Below are positions 15,561-25,700 of a stretch of 64,000 nt of DNA, in pieces. Origin of the DNA: Actinoallomurus bryophytorum (GTDB taxonomy: Bacteria > Actinomycetota > Actinomycetes > Streptosporangiales > Streptosporangiaceae); assembly GCF_006716425.1 (NCBI RefSeq), contig NZ_VFOZ01000001.1, positions 1,922,001 through 1,986,000 on the forward strand, given 5' to 3'. A model generated the notes under the pieces. The model was not told where the DNA came from. It did no database searches and saw only the letters and a list, made by a program, of their open reading frames with translations. The translations under genes were made by a program, and so were the position numbers. Every line of letters begins with the position of its first letter. Within the stretch, counting starts at the first letter, position 1.

Positions 15561-15595
15561 GATCCTCCTCTCACCGGAGACCTACTGTACGCAGG

Positions 15596-15796
15596 ATGCT
15601 ATTCAGACTTAGGACGATATCCACTGCCGACCGGTTCCGCCGTGGCTCGTCTTCCAGATATCGCTGAAGGCCCACGGAGACGAACCACCATTCGTCCGCA
15701 CGGAGCCTTGGGGGGCGCGGCGTCGGCGAGCAACACCGTCAGCCCTACCAGAACAAGTGCTCCCGCGCCGGCGAGACCCCGTCGCGTCAAACGCAT
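15596..15796 (-). pseudogene. decayed 5' fragment of a mycosin gene
   Basis: Three successive frames preserve mycosin N-terminal features. From ATG 15796 there is a signal peptide (RRGLAGAGALVLVGLTVLLA). After a shift at a run of six C comes RLRADEWWF, like the TDEWWF of mycosin 1. After a second shift comes SPWAFSDIWKTSHGGTG, matching the segment just before the catalytic Asp. The remaining 350 codons are missing. It is therefore a remnant of a further mycosin, or of a partial duplication of mycosin 1. The 65-codon open frame alone could be read as a small secreted protein, but the frame-by-frame match argues against that. Confidence 0.6.
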
Positions 15797-15887
15797 GTCG
15801 AAGCCTTAGCCGATCGAAGAATCCAGAACCCTGGATCGGCGATGGGCTTCTGCTGTGAACTCGCCAGAAGCCCGGCCCGCCGTCACT

Positions 15888-16196
15888 TCAGCTGCTCGAC
15901 CACAGGCGGGTGGCAGCGTTCTCCGCATCCTGGTAGGTGCCGTGGATCTGCGTGAGGGTGCTGCCGAACGACTGGATGGTCAGCGCCATGTCATCCGCCG
16001 CGTTGGTCCAGTTGGTGTGTTCAACCTCGTAGGCGCTGTTGGCCTTGCCGACCCAGGGAGCGAGGTCGCGCCTCAGCTCGGGATCGAGACTGTCGAGCTC
16101 CTCACGCAAGGCTCTGTACGCCTGCTTGAAGTCCTCCTCCGCTTCCGCCATGGACCCGAAGTGGACTTGAGTGTAACCGTCATCGGTACCTGACAT
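15888..16196 (-). CDS. WXG100 family protein (EsxA/EsxB-like)
   Basis: A 102-residue protein with the typical helix-turn-helix size. The turn motif is WVG (LAPWVGKANSAYEVEHTNW), preceded by an acidic helix. The start ATG 16196 has a GGAGG site. WXG100 proteins are secreted as dimers by the EccC motor. It follows a second WXG100-like gene by 43 bases, so the two are the likely dimer pair. Confidence 0.85.
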   Translation of the reverse strand: MSGTDDGYTQVHFGSMAEAEEDFKQAYRALREELDSLDPELRRDLAPWVGKANSAYEVEHTNWTNAADDMALTIQSFGSTLTQIHGTYQDAENAATRLWSSS

Positions 16197-16239
16197 CTTA
16201 TCCTCCGAGATAGGTACGAGTCTTGTGTCGAAGAATGGG

Positions 16240-16599
16240 TCAGCGGTTGAGCAGACCCTGGAGCCGGTTCGCCGTCTCGTGCGTCTCCTGAATGGCCTTC
16301 TCGTAATGCAGGGTGCCCTGCTTCAGCTTGTCGCGCAGCGTCTCGAGTGCGTGGAGGACGTGCAGAATGTCCTCGTCGAATTCCGCGAACTTGACGTCGA
16401 ACGCAAGCGCCGACGAACTCTTCCACGACTTACGGAGACCCAGGTATTGCTCCTCAAGCGTCTTCTTGATCTGATGGATCCTGTTGTACGACTGGTCGAG
16501 CCTGCCCACGGCCTTATGCGCCAGAGCCGGGTCGATCGCCGAAACCTGAGACGTATTACCGTCGATCTTCGACTCGGGAATGTAGGACGGTGTGCTCAT
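16240..16599 (-). CDS. WXG100 family protein, partner
   Basis: A 119-residue helical hairpin with a WKS variant of the turn motif (LRKSWKSSSALAFDVKFAEF). ATG 16599 is preferred over a longer reading to 16728 because TGGAGGCAAGT lies just in front. It is downstream of eccB on the same strand and directly upstream of the second WXG100 gene. Confidence 0.82.
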   Translation of the reverse strand: MSTPSYIPESKIDGNTSQVSAIDPALAHKAVGRLDQSYNRIHQIKKTLEEQYLGLRKSWKSSSALAFDVKFAEFDEDILHVLHALETLRDKLKQGTLHYEKAIQETHETANRLQGLLNR

Positions 16600-16824
16600 A
16601 CTTGCCTCCAGATGCTGGCAGTCCGCGGCCGACCGGACACCCCGCCGCCGTCCCGGGGGCGCTTGCGACACGAGACACGCCAATGGCCGCTCAGAACTTC
16701 GGTCAGCATACGAGCGGTTTAACCGCATTGTCCAGCGACATTTGGAAACTCGGCCACTCGGGCGAAAGATGCCGAATCGTTAACATCGACGATCGGTGCT
16801 AGACCGCTTCCTCTAGAGTGACAC

Positions 16825-18261
16825 TCACCCCGTTGACCTGGGAAAAGACAATGCCTGCATAGCCTGCTTCGGGTCCAGTGCCGGCCCTTCCGGGATGAGA
16901 TGGAGCAGATTTCCCGGAACCGGAGCGACCTTCTTCACGTCGAAGCCGAGTTTGCCCGCGATATCGGCGGACGGAACGGCGAAGCGCAGCCCCTGATCGG
17001 TCAGGATCGAGTACGAGCTGATGGAGTTGACCTGGTCCGGCGCGGTCAACAGGCCGAGAAGCGCGCCGTCGCCCGAGGGGAGCACCACCTGGTCCACCAC
17101 GCCCGCACTCGATCCGCCCGACGTGGACGGGTCCGCGGTCGGCGTCGGCACGGTGCCGCCCAAGAACACCCGCGCGTCCTGTGATCCCGTCGCGGTGTTG
17201 GCGTAGACGACGCATAGCGGCGTCGCGGCGTCGTACGGGTCGATCTTGGGCATCTGGTCGGGCAGACCGTCCTTCGAGACCTTCGAGGTGGACTGCGGCG
17301 CCGCGGCCGCGACCGCGGGGTTGATGTCGACCGGCACCGGCTGTCCCTTGTACGCCAGCCGGCTGTCCGGGTCGTTCTGCAGCAGCACGCCCTCGGTCTG
17401 CTTGATCGGGGCGATGCCGTCCCGCAGCAGGACGTACCAGCGATCGGTGCCGCCGACCGTATGCGAGATGTAGAAGGTCCCGACGGTCGCCTTGGTGCCG
17501 TCCGGCCCGGTGACCTCGTCGCCGCGGTTCGGAACCAGGGGCGGGCTGAAGTCGGGCCCCTCAGGCACCGCGTTCAGCCACGTCGTCGACACTTCGGTCG
17601 GATGGTCGGTCCCGCTGAGCGGGCGTACTTCCGCTGCCGGCAGCTTCATCCGCTGATTCCGCCACACGACCCACGCGTCGCCGGCGCCGTGCACCACCAC
17701 GGCGTGCCCGTCGCCCAGCGATCCTCCGCCGACAGGGCTGCCGACCACGAGCGAGGCGTACGAATGGGTGCCGCCGGTCCCGTTGTCGGCGCTGTGCACG
17801 CAGACCGACCAGGGACCGATCACCTGATGGGCGGCGTCGGGAAGCGACTCGGGCGCGCCGAGGATGCCCACCGGCCGGCCCCGCGTGAACTTGGCGAGCG
17901 AGGACTGCGACACCAGCTTGCGGGTCACGTTGTCGGTGTTGAGGATCAGCCGGGCGGAGGCGTAGTTGGCGACCGGGTAGAGCTTCTTGTCCTGCTGGCT
18001 GTAGACGTACTTGGTGCCGGTCTCCTTCTCGATGATCAGGGTCCCCGGCGCGTCGAGCCCGGATGCGCCTCCCGGCGACAGCAGGCCCCAGACACCGAAA
18101 CCGGCGACGACCAGGATGCCCACCATCAATCCGGCGAACACCGAAACGACCAGCCTGCGCGTAGGCGGCTCGGGAAGATCGGGCTCCCCGGCCAGCAGGG
18201 CCATACCGATACGTTGCATCATCAGGCGGTGCGCCTGATACAGGTCACGACGAGTCTGCAT
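16825..18261 (-). CDS. eccB: type VII secretion membrane protein EccB
   Basis: A 478-residue protein with the EccB start MQTRRDLYQAHRLMMQR, a single transmembrane helix (VVSVFAGLMVGILVVAGFGVW, about residues 38-60) and a large periplasm-facing domain with the family repeats (LILNTDNVTRKLVSQSSL, WSVCVHSADN). Length matches mycobacterial EccB. ATG 18261 follows a GAGGTG site; a much longer reading to 18885 crosses a divergent gene and was rejected. EccB is a core part of the ESX channel complex with EccC and EccD. Confidence 0.95.
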   Translation of the reverse strand: MQTRRDLYQAHRLMMQRIGMALLAGEPDLPEPPTRRLVVSVFAGLMVGILVVAGFGVWGLLSPGGASGLDAPGTLIIEKETGTKYVYSQQDKKLYPVANYASARLILNTDNVTRKLVSQSSLAKFTRGRPVGILGAPESLPDAAHQVIGPWSVCVHSADNGTGGTHSYASLVVGSPVGGGSLGDGHAVVVHGAGDAWVVWRNQRMKLPAAEVRPLSGTDHPTEVSTTWLNAVPEGPDFSPPLVPNRGDEVTGPDGTKATVGTFYISHTVGGTDRWYVLLRDGIAPIKQTEGVLLQNDPDSRLAYKGQPVPVDINPAVAAAAPQSTSKVSKDGLPDQMPKIDPYDAATPLCVVYANTATGSQDARVFLGGTVPTPTADPSTSGGSSAGVVDQVVLPSGDGALLGLLTAPDQVNSISSYSILTDQGLRFAVPSADIAGKLGFDVKKVAPVPGNLLHLIPEGPALDPKQAMQALSFPRSTG

Positions 18262-18369
18262 TCGCACCTCCCGATATCTCGACCATTGCGGAACCCCCGC
18301 TCCCGCACCGTAATCTAATGGGCGTCGTGGGAGTAATGGAACGTACGGGGGCGGGTTGGTGGAGGCCGG

Positions 18370-20013
18370 ATGAGCGAGCAGCAGAACCGCATCGCGACAC
18401 TGCTGAATTCGGGATCGGACACGAGCGCCGATCCCTCGACCGGGGCGGCGACGCCGGGTACGTATGACATATCGCCCGGTCAAAGCGCCTCGGACACACA
18501 ACTCGGAATCGACTCCGCACCCGATGCCCTCATCTCCGTCGACGGTCACCAGGTCGCGGCAGGCGACAGCGGTCTGAGTATCGACGTCGCCCCGGACGGA
18601 TCGACGCACGTCATCCACGCACCGCAGGACGGTACGCAGCCGGGCGGTGTCCAGACACCCGGCACGGTGGGGGTGCCCACCCAGCTCGTACAGAACGGCA
18701 CGCCGGTCACGGGTCAGAACGGCACGCCGGTCACGGGCCAGGACGGCACGCCGGTCGCAGGGCAGGACGGCACGCAGGTCACGGGCCAGAACGGCACGCT
18801 GCCTCCGGGCAGTGATCCGACGGGTTCCGGCGCGTCCCCGCAGGGGCAGCCCGACCAGTCGGGCGTTTCTCAGGACGGCACGCAACCGACCGGCGACGGC
18901 ACGGCAGACCCCGGCTCCGCGGCGGCAGCGGGCCAGTCAGACCCGACCGGGACGGCACCGGACCCCTCGCAGGACACCACCCCGGTCGAGCACCTGCATG
19001 GCACCGGCGATCACGCCGCCCAGGCCGACCTCGCGGTGCACGGGCCGGACGCGAACATGCCGGCGCCCGTCACGCACCAGAACCCCGATGGCAGCCAGGA
19101 CATCACCATCCCCAAGGGGCCGGACAATCCGCAGGCCATCACCGTCCACGTCCAGTCGAACAAGGACGGCAGCCTCGACCTCACGGTGCCCAAGAGCGAC
19201 ACCAATCCGCACGAGATCAAAATCCACGTGCAGCCGGACAAGCACGTCGACCTGAACATCACCCAGGACAAGGACGGGCATCTCAAGATCGATGCCCACG
19301 ACCACCCCCCGGAGCAGCAGGGCGACTGGGCCGGGCTGAAGGGCCCCGCCGGACAGAACGACGGTCAGGGTACGGATCCGGCGCAGCAGGCCGGCGCCCC
19401 GCAGGACGGAAGCGTCCCGGTGTCCGACATTCCGCAGCAGCCCGATGCTTCGGCGGCTTCGCCTGGCGGCGGAGGGTCAGGTGACCTGCCCTCCGCCGGG
19501 AGCGGAGGAGATCCCACCGCCGGCGGCATACCGAGCGGTGATACGCCGAGCAGTGACGTGCCAAGCGGTGGCGTCCCGAGCGGTGGCGTGCCGAGCGGTG
19601 GCGTGCCGAGCGGCGCTGGTTCGCCCACTGCCAAGTCACAGCCACCCGCCACACCGGTGAAGACCGTGCCGGTCGCCGACAACGGCACGTTGGACGTGGA
19701 CGGTGCCGAGATCAAAAAAAGAGGCACAGACCTCGTCAACGGTCCGGTGAAGACTCTGGACACGGCTGCCGGGCACGCACGTGACATCGGCATTGGGTTC
19801 CCGGGTTTCGGTGCGCTGGGCTCCCCGCTCCAGATGATCCATGGGGCATTGACGGACACCGCCGCGACGGAACTGCAGCAAGGAAGCAGCACACTGAGTA
19901 GTACCTCGACGAGCCTGGCTACAACCGGTGAGACCTATGCGGACACCGAGATAAAAAACGGTAGCCTAGTCCAAAACACGGGTGTAGCGGGAGATAAAAC
20001 CAATGGGCCTTAG
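18370..20013 (+). CDS. disordered ESX-associated protein with helical C-terminus
   Basis: A 547-residue protein from ATG 18370 behind GGAGG. Residues about 15-410 are low complexity (Gly, Pro, Asp, Gln, Thr) with an octapeptide repeat. A segment near 225-315 has a strand-like repeated pattern ((I/L)(T/K)(V/I)H(V)Q). The last 120 residues form a predicted helical hairpin (VDGAEIKKRGTDLVNG through TTGETYADTE), like EspC/WXG-type substrates. It is divergent from eccB and overlaps the next gene by 11 bases. Likely a substrate or surface component; no exact family. Confidence 0.65.
   Translation: MSEQQNRIATLLNSGSDTSADPSTGAATPGTYDISPGQSASDTQLGIDSAPDALISVDGHQVAAGDSGLSIDVAPDGSTHVIHAPQDGTQPGGVQTPGTVGVPTQLVQNGTPVTGQNGTPVTGQDGTPVAGQDGTQVTGQNGTLPPGSDPTGSGASPQGQPDQSGVSQDGTQPTGDGTADPGSAAAAGQSDPTGTAPDPSQDTTPVEHLHGTGDHAAQADLAVHGPDANMPAPVTHQNPDGSQDITIPKGPDNPQAITVHVQSNKDGSLDLTVPKSDTNPHEIKIHVQPDKHVDLNITQDKDGHLKIDAHDHPPEQQGDWAGLKGPAGQNDGQGTDPAQQAGAPQDGSVPVSDIPQQPDASAASPGGGGSGDLPSAGSGGDPTAGGIPSGDTPSSDVPSGGVPSGGVPSGGVPSGAGSPTAKSQPPATPVKTVPVADNGTLDVDGAEIKKRGTDLVNGPVKTLDTAAGHARDIGIGFPGFGALGSPLQMIHGALTDTAATELQQGSSTLSSTSTSLATTGETYADTEIKNGSLVQNTGVAGDKTNGP
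18691..18800 (+). repeat. 24-bp in-frame tandem repeat
   Basis: Four and a half copies of a 24-base unit encode the octapeptide QNGTPVTG, with a few substitutions (Asp for Asn, Ala for Thr). It lies within the disordered part of the gene at 18370. Confidence 0.85.
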
Positions 20014-20713
20014 CACACGGGATACTCTGACCACCGCGCCGAGTATGGCCGGATTCCTAACGGCGACGTTTGCCGCAGCGGTGATTCCGATGGCCATTCC
20101 GATCGCTGCTCTCGCCGGCGGGCTCATCTCCGACCCAGGCCAAATTTGGCATGCCGGTGATCGGCACAAGCTCGTGGCCGACACCACCGCGCAGGCCAAG
20201 GACGAAGTGCAGACCATCGTGGGCAATCCCGAGGGATTCAAGACCCCCGACGCCAAACAGGCCTTCGACAAGCGCATGGAGAGCTATTCCACGGCGCTCC
20301 AGGAGACCAAGGACCAGCATGGCACGCTCGACGTCATCCTGAAGTGGGCGGCCGGCGTGGTCGAAGCGCTGGGTCTGGCGTCACTCGCCGTCGGCAGCGC
20401 CCTGGCACTGGCCGCGACCGGGGTGATCAGCCTTTCCTGGGCCCCTGGCGTGAATGCTTCGGTTTATGCGGAGGCCAATGGCCTCGCCGCTCGCGTGGGC
20501 GCCACGCTGAGAACCGTGGTCAAGGGCTTCCTCAACATGCTCTCCAAGCTGAAAACCATGCTTTCCGGGATCAAAAGCATGTCCGCCAAAAGGAAAATGA
20601 TATTTGCCACACTGGGCATTTTCGGCGTTACGATGCACGACCAGGCGATAAGCGGGGTGGCTTCGATCCTGCCGATTCCCCACAAGCAGGTGACGTGGCC
20701 GACGGAGCCTTAG
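20003..20713 (+). CDS. helical membrane protein paired with the 18370 gene
   Basis: A 236-residue protein starting inside the 3' end of the upstream gene (ATG 20003, GGAGAT site). An N-terminal hydrophobic helix (FLTATFAAAVIPMAIPIAALAGG) is followed by a charged helical hairpin (residues about 55-110). A second hydrophobic region (AAGVVEALGLASLAVGSALA) and a basic helix (LSKLKTMLSGIKSM) follow. The 11-base overlap suggests tight coupling and equal production. No known family. Confidence 0.65.
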   Translation: MGLSTRDTLTTAPSMAGFLTATFAAAVIPMAIPIAALAGGLISDPGQIWHAGDRHKLVADTTAQAKDEVQTIVGNPEGFKTPDAKQAFDKRMESYSTALQETKDQHGTLDVILKWAAGVVEALGLASLAVGSALALAATGVISLSWAPGVNASVYAEANGLAARVGATLRTVVKGFLNMLSKLKTMLSGIKSMSAKRKMIFATLGIFGVTMHDQAISGVASILPIPHKQVTWPTEP

Positions 20714-20769
20714 TCACAACCCTCGCCGGCCGGACGTGCACACAAGGCCTGTGATCGCCTTCTCGCGGC

Positions 20770-21216
20770 TCACAATCCGAGTTGTTTGCTGATGCGTTCG
20801 AGTTCGGTCATCGCCTCTCCCAGCGTACGATCGAACATCGACGCGGCCCCTTCGACTTTCTCTTCGGCGCTCTTCCGGTTCTGCTCGGACGCCAGCGGGT
20901 TCGCGTCCGCGCCGTAGATTTCCGTCATGAGGTCGCTGAGCTGGCTCTGCAGGTCGGCGTTGGCGTCGTGGATGAGCGTCTTGAGGGTCTCGGCGAAGTT
21001 CGCCGTCGGCATGCGCATGGCGCGTGGGTCGATGTCGATGTCGGTGACCCCGCCGCTGACCGTGCAGGTCACCTTGATCCTGCGGTCCTTGCTCTCCGCG
21101 AATCCCTTGAGCTCGGCGGAGCGCTCCTGCATCTCCTGGACCTTTGCCGAATAATCCTCGGAGATCCGAAGAAGCCGTTCGATATCAAGATTGGCCAGAT
21201 CTCCGAACTCGCTCAT
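20770..21216 (-). CDS. YbaB/EbfC-like protein of the ESX locus (EspL-like)
   Basis: A 148-residue protein with the YbaB-fold core: a coiled N-terminal helix, then RIKVTCTVSGGVTDIDIDPRAM and a helix with DANADLQSQL. YbaB proteins bind DNA as dimers. Relatives located in ESX loci (EspL type) are thought to act as chaperone-like or stability factors. Good AAGGATG site before ATG 21216. Lies directly upstream of eccD on the same strand? No: it lies downstream of eccD, 65 bases from its stop codon. Confidence 0.8.
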   Translation of the reverse strand: MSEFGDLANLDIERLLRISEDYSAKVQEMQERSAELKGFAESKDRRIKVTCTVSGGVTDIDIDPRAMRMPTANFAETLKTLIHDANADLQSQLSDLMTEIYGADANPLASEQNRKSAEEKVEGAASMFDRTLGEAMTELERISKQLGL

Positions 21217-21281
21217 ATTTCATCCTTTTTGTCACGACGTACGAGTCAAACGTTAACCGGCACCGTTGGAGCGGCAGCGAA

Positions 21282-22682
21282 TCAGCCGCTCAGGCCGCGT
21301 ACCTTGGAGTACACCCGCAGAACGGCCAGAGCGAGCGGGACCAGCGAGACGATGGCGATCATGTCCACGATGTCCCCCGCACGGCCCCAGAACGGGGTGG
21401 GCCGATGCCCGGGCAGCCACATCGCCATGGTGAGGGCGATCGCGGCGACCGCCAGGATCAACGGCAGCACCAGCACCAGTGTCTGCGCGGGTGTACCTCG
21501 CAGCGACAGCCCGATGTCGAGCAGGCCGAGTCCGCCCAGCCCGACGACGAGCATCCAGCTCCGCTGCGAACGGCCGCGGAAGATACGGGCCCGCAGCAGG
21601 AGCGAGAGCGAGAGCACGGCCGCCATGGACGGCCCGGCCTTTCCCGGTGAGAAGGCGAGGAACAGCAGCGCCACGGCGGCCACCAGTGCGATGCCGGCCA
21701 CCAGGCCGGTGGCGAACCGGTCGGCGGAGGCGGCGCGATGCAACAGGGCCTTGCCGTCGATGACCGTGACCTCACTGCGCAGGTCCTCGGCGCTGGTCGG
21801 GATCGATGGCAGCGGTACACGGGCGAGCCGGAACGACAGCGTCGGAATGAGGGCGCTGAGGCCGACCACGATCACGGCCGCTCCGGCCGCCACGCCGGCC
21901 GGCCTGATGCCGTCGAACGCCAGAGTGATCCCGCCGGAGATCGTGCCCACGACGCCGGCGAAGCCGATGCCGACGAACCACGGCAGCCCGTCGGCCACCC
22001 CGAAGCCCGCCAGGACCGCGACCACGGTCGTGGCGGCGAACGCCGCCAGCAGATGCGGAGCGCCCACGTCCAGGAGCGGCAGCTCAGCCCGTGCGGGGAC
22101 CAGCAGCCCGGCCAGGAACGCGTAGGGAAGCGCCGCGTAGCCGAGAGCCGCCCCGCCCGTCGAGTCGCCCACCGCGCGTGACAACGCCGAACCCAGGATC
22201 ACGAGGGCCAGGGCGACGATCGCCGCCGCCACCGCCGGGGGCCGCCATGGCGGCCCCGACGCCAGGATCGGAACGACACCGAGGATGAGTGCCGCGGCAC
22301 CGGCGAACAGTCCGAAGCGGCGCGTCGTCTCCGTACGCCAGCGGTCGGCCCGGTCGTTCTTGCCCGTCGCGACCACATCGGCGACGTCGTCGTAGACCAG
22401 CTCGGGGATCAGGGTCATGCGCGGACGGAAGTACAGCACCTCACCGTCGTGAATATCGAGCTGGGTGAGGCTGAGCCCGTTCTCGAGCGGCGGTCCGTCC
22501 AGCCGCTGCAGCACCCATCCCGAATGGGCGAGTCCGGCGTCGGCCATCTCACGGCCGGAGGCGCGCAGCAAAGTGGGTAGCATCTGGACCAGCGGGACCT
22601 CGGCCGGCAAAGACAGATCGATACGCCGCCCCGGTGCGACGATGGTGATCCGGCACAGGTCGGCTCCGGCTCTCGGACTCAC
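21282..22682 (-). CDS. eccD: type VII secretion integral membrane protein EccD
   Basis: A 466-residue protein from GTG 22682, chosen because GGGGGAGA lies just upstream; TTG 22694 is the alternative. Residues about 1-90 form the ubiquitin-like YukD domain (CRITIVAPGRRIDLSLP, then LDIHDGEVLYFRP). About eleven transmembrane helices follow and fill the rest. EccD dimers line the ESX pore. It is divergent from eccC, sharing a 100-base promoter region. Confidence 0.95.
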   Translation of the reverse strand: MSPRAGADLCRITIVAPGRRIDLSLPAEVPLVQMLPTLLRASGREMADAGLAHSGWVLQRLDGPPLENGLSLTQLDIHDGEVLYFRPRMTLIPELVYDDVADVVATGKNDRADRWRTETTRRFGLFAGAAALILGVVPILASGPPWRPPAVAAAIVALALVILGSALSRAVGDSTGGAALGYAALPYAFLAGLLVPARAELPLLDVGAPHLLAAFAATTVVAVLAGFGVADGLPWFVGIGFAGVVGTISGGITLAFDGIRPAGVAAGAAVIVVGLSALIPTLSFRLARVPLPSIPTSAEDLRSEVTVIDGKALLHRAASADRFATGLVAGIALVAAVALLFLAFSPGKAGPSMAAVLSLSLLLRARIFRGRSQRSWMLVVGLGGLGLLDIGLSLRGTPAQTLVLVLPLILAVAAIALTMAMWLPGHRPTPFWGRAGDIVDMIAIVSLVPLALAVLRVYSKVRGLSG

Positions 22683-22782
22683 GGTCTCCCCCAACGGCGG
22701 AATTTGAACGGAACAACACGAACCGGCTTAATAGGATGACGCCTACTTACGCGCAATGCCAGCGGCCTCTGGAGGTACTCCG

Positions 22783-25700
22783 TTGAGCACGGTGATTGTC
22801 AGCAGGCAGGAACGCCGGTCACCCCCGGACATGCCTCGTGGGGAGATCCTGCTCGAATCGCCGCCGGAAATCCCCGAAACGGTGTCAGCCGGGTTTCAGG
22901 CGATCCTGACATACGTGCCGATGGTGGCGGGCGGCGGTGCGATGGCCTTCATGCTCGTCGCCCCCGGGTCGAACCCCACCATGTTCCTGTCCAGCGGAAT
23001 GATGTCGCTGTCGATGATGGGCATGATGCTGGGCCAGCTGGGCCGCGGCACCGGCGACCGCAAAAATCGTCTCAACGGGGCCCGCCGCGACTACTTCCGT
23101 TACCTGTCCCAAGTACGCCAGAGGGTCCGCCGCGCCACCGCGCAGCAGCGCGAGGCGCTGGAATGGAACAGCCCGGACCCCGCGTCCCTGTGGTCGCTGG
23201 TGATGAGTGCACGGCTGTGGGAACGCCGGGCCAGCGACGGCGACTTCGGCAACATCAGGATCGGCAGTGGACCTCAGCGTCTCGCGATCCAGCTCGTGCC
23301 GCCGGAGACCAAGCCGATCGAGGACCTGGAGCCGATGACCGCGGGTGCGCTCCGCAGGTTCGTGCGCGCCCATTCCACCGTCCCGAACCTGCCGATCGCG
23401 GTCTCGCTCTCGTCTTTCTCGCGGATCCTGCCGACCGGCGACGCCCGCGCCATCCGCGGCCTGGTCAACGCTCTGATCGCGCAGGCCGCCGCGTTCCACT
23501 CCCCTGACGACCTGCGGATCTCGCTCTGCGCGGCGCCCGACCGGCTGCCGTCGTGGGACTGGATGAAGTGGCTCCCGCACACGATGCACCCCGAGGACAC
23601 CGATGCCGCCGGCCCGGTGCGGCTGATGGCCAAGTCGATGTCCGAGCTGGAATCCATGCTGGGGGCGGAGCTGAAGGATCGGCCGCGGTTCTCCCCCGGC
23701 CTGTCGGCGGACGACATGCCGTACCACATCGTCATCGTGGACGGCGGGGCCGTCAGCGTGGACAGCCAGCTCAGCGCGGACGGCATCGACGGCGTCACCG
23801 TGATCGACCTAAGCGGCGTGGTCACGCCGACGCCCGAATCCACCATGCTCCGGCTCCACGTCCTGCCGGACGCCATGAGCATCATCAGGCGGGACCGGAC
23901 CGGCAAGGAGGTCGCGCAGTCCCTCGGCAAGCCCGACTCGGTGGACCTCATGTCCATGGACGGTCTGGCCCGGCAGCTGAGCCCGCTGCGCGCCAGCGGT
24001 GTCAGCGAGCCGGAACAGAGCGCTCTGAGCGCGAACCGCACACTGACCTCGCTACTCGGCATCAAGGACCCGACCCGCATCGACACGCGTACGTTGTGGC
24101 GCCCGCGTGCGCCCCGTAACCGGCTGCGGGTCCCGATCGGCGTCGCCGCCGACGGCCGGGCGGTGGAGATGGACATCAAGGAGTCCGCGCAGGGCGGCAT
24201 GGGCCCGCACGGCCTGGTCATCGGCGCGACCGGATCCGGAAAGTCGGAGCTTCTGCGCACGCTGGTCCTCGGGCTCGCGGTGACGCACTCCTCCGAGGTC
24301 CTCAACTTCGTCCTCGTCGACTTCAAGGGTGGTGCCACCTTCCTCGGTCTGGACGACCTGCAGCACGTCGCCGCGGTCATCACCAACCTGGAAGACGAGC
24401 TCCCGCTGGTCGACCGCATGTACGACGCGCTGCACGGCGAGATGATCCGGCGCCAGGAGTTCCTGCGGTCGGCCGGTAACTACGCCTCGCTGCGCGACTA
24501 CGAGGCCGCGCGCGAGCGCGGGGCCCAGATTCCGCCGATGCCGACGCTTTTCGTGGTCCTGGACGAGTTCTCCGAGCTGCTGTCCGCCAAGCCGGAGTTC
24601 GCGGAGCTCTTCGTCATGATCGGCCGTCTCGGCCGGTCTCTCGGGGTCCATCTGCTGCTCGCGTCACAGCGTCTGGAGGAAGGCAAGCTCCGCGGGCTCG
24701 ACACACACCTGTCGTACCGCATCGGCCTGCGTACCTTCTCGGCCATGGAGAGCCGGGTCGTCCTCGGCGTGCCCGACGCGTACGAGCTGCCCTCACAGCC
24801 GGGCAACGCCTACCTGAAGTTCGACACGACCGGGATGACGAGGTTCAAGGCGGCGTACGTCTCCGGTGCGTTCACGGCCGATGAGGAAGAGAAGGAATCC
24901 GGCCCGCGCGCGGTCCCGCAGATCGTGCCCTTCGTGCCGGAATACCTCGCGCCACGGATGATCGCGGATCCGGAGCCGGACCAGACCCGCGACGTGAGCG
25001 AGTCCGATCTCGACGACAGCCTGTTCGACCTCGTGGTCCGCCAGCTCGTGGGTCAGGGCCCACCGGCGCACGAGATCTGGCTGCCGCCGCTCGGTGACCC
25101 GTCATCGCTCGACCAGCTGATCCCCTCGCTCACGGCCACGCCGACCCTGGGATACACCTCCCCTGGCTGGGAGGGCCGGGGCCGGATGTGCGCGCCCGTC
25201 GGCATCGTCGACCGCCCGTTCGACCAGCGGCGCGACGCGATGTGGGTGGACCTGAGCGGTGCCGCCGGCAACGTCGCGGTCGTCGGCGGCCAGCAGAGCG
25301 GCAAGTCGACCATGCTGCGGAGCCTGATCACCTCGCTCGCCCTCCTGCACACACCGCAGGAGGTGCAGTTCTACTGCCTGGACTTCGGCGGCGGCACTCT
25401 CTCGACACTCGCGAACCTGCCGCACGTCGGCGGCGTGGCCTCCCGTCTCGACGGCGACCGCGTCCGGCGTACGGTCGCCGAGATGTCCGCACTGCTGACC
25501 CAGCGCGAACGTGAGTTCACCGAGCGCGGGATCGACTCCATCACGACGTACCGCCGGTTGCGAGCCGAGGGAAAGGTCCCTGGCGACGGGTACGGCGACG
25601 TCTTCCTCGTCATCGACAACTGGCTGTTGCTGCGGCAGGAGTTCGACACCGTGGAGGGCGGCATCACCGATCTCGCGGCGCGCGGCCTGGGCTTCGGCAT

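Noticed and set aside
22756-22782. Longer start for eccC at ATG 22756
   Set aside because: The ribosome site GGAGG lies after it, and the family N-terminus begins at TTG 22783.
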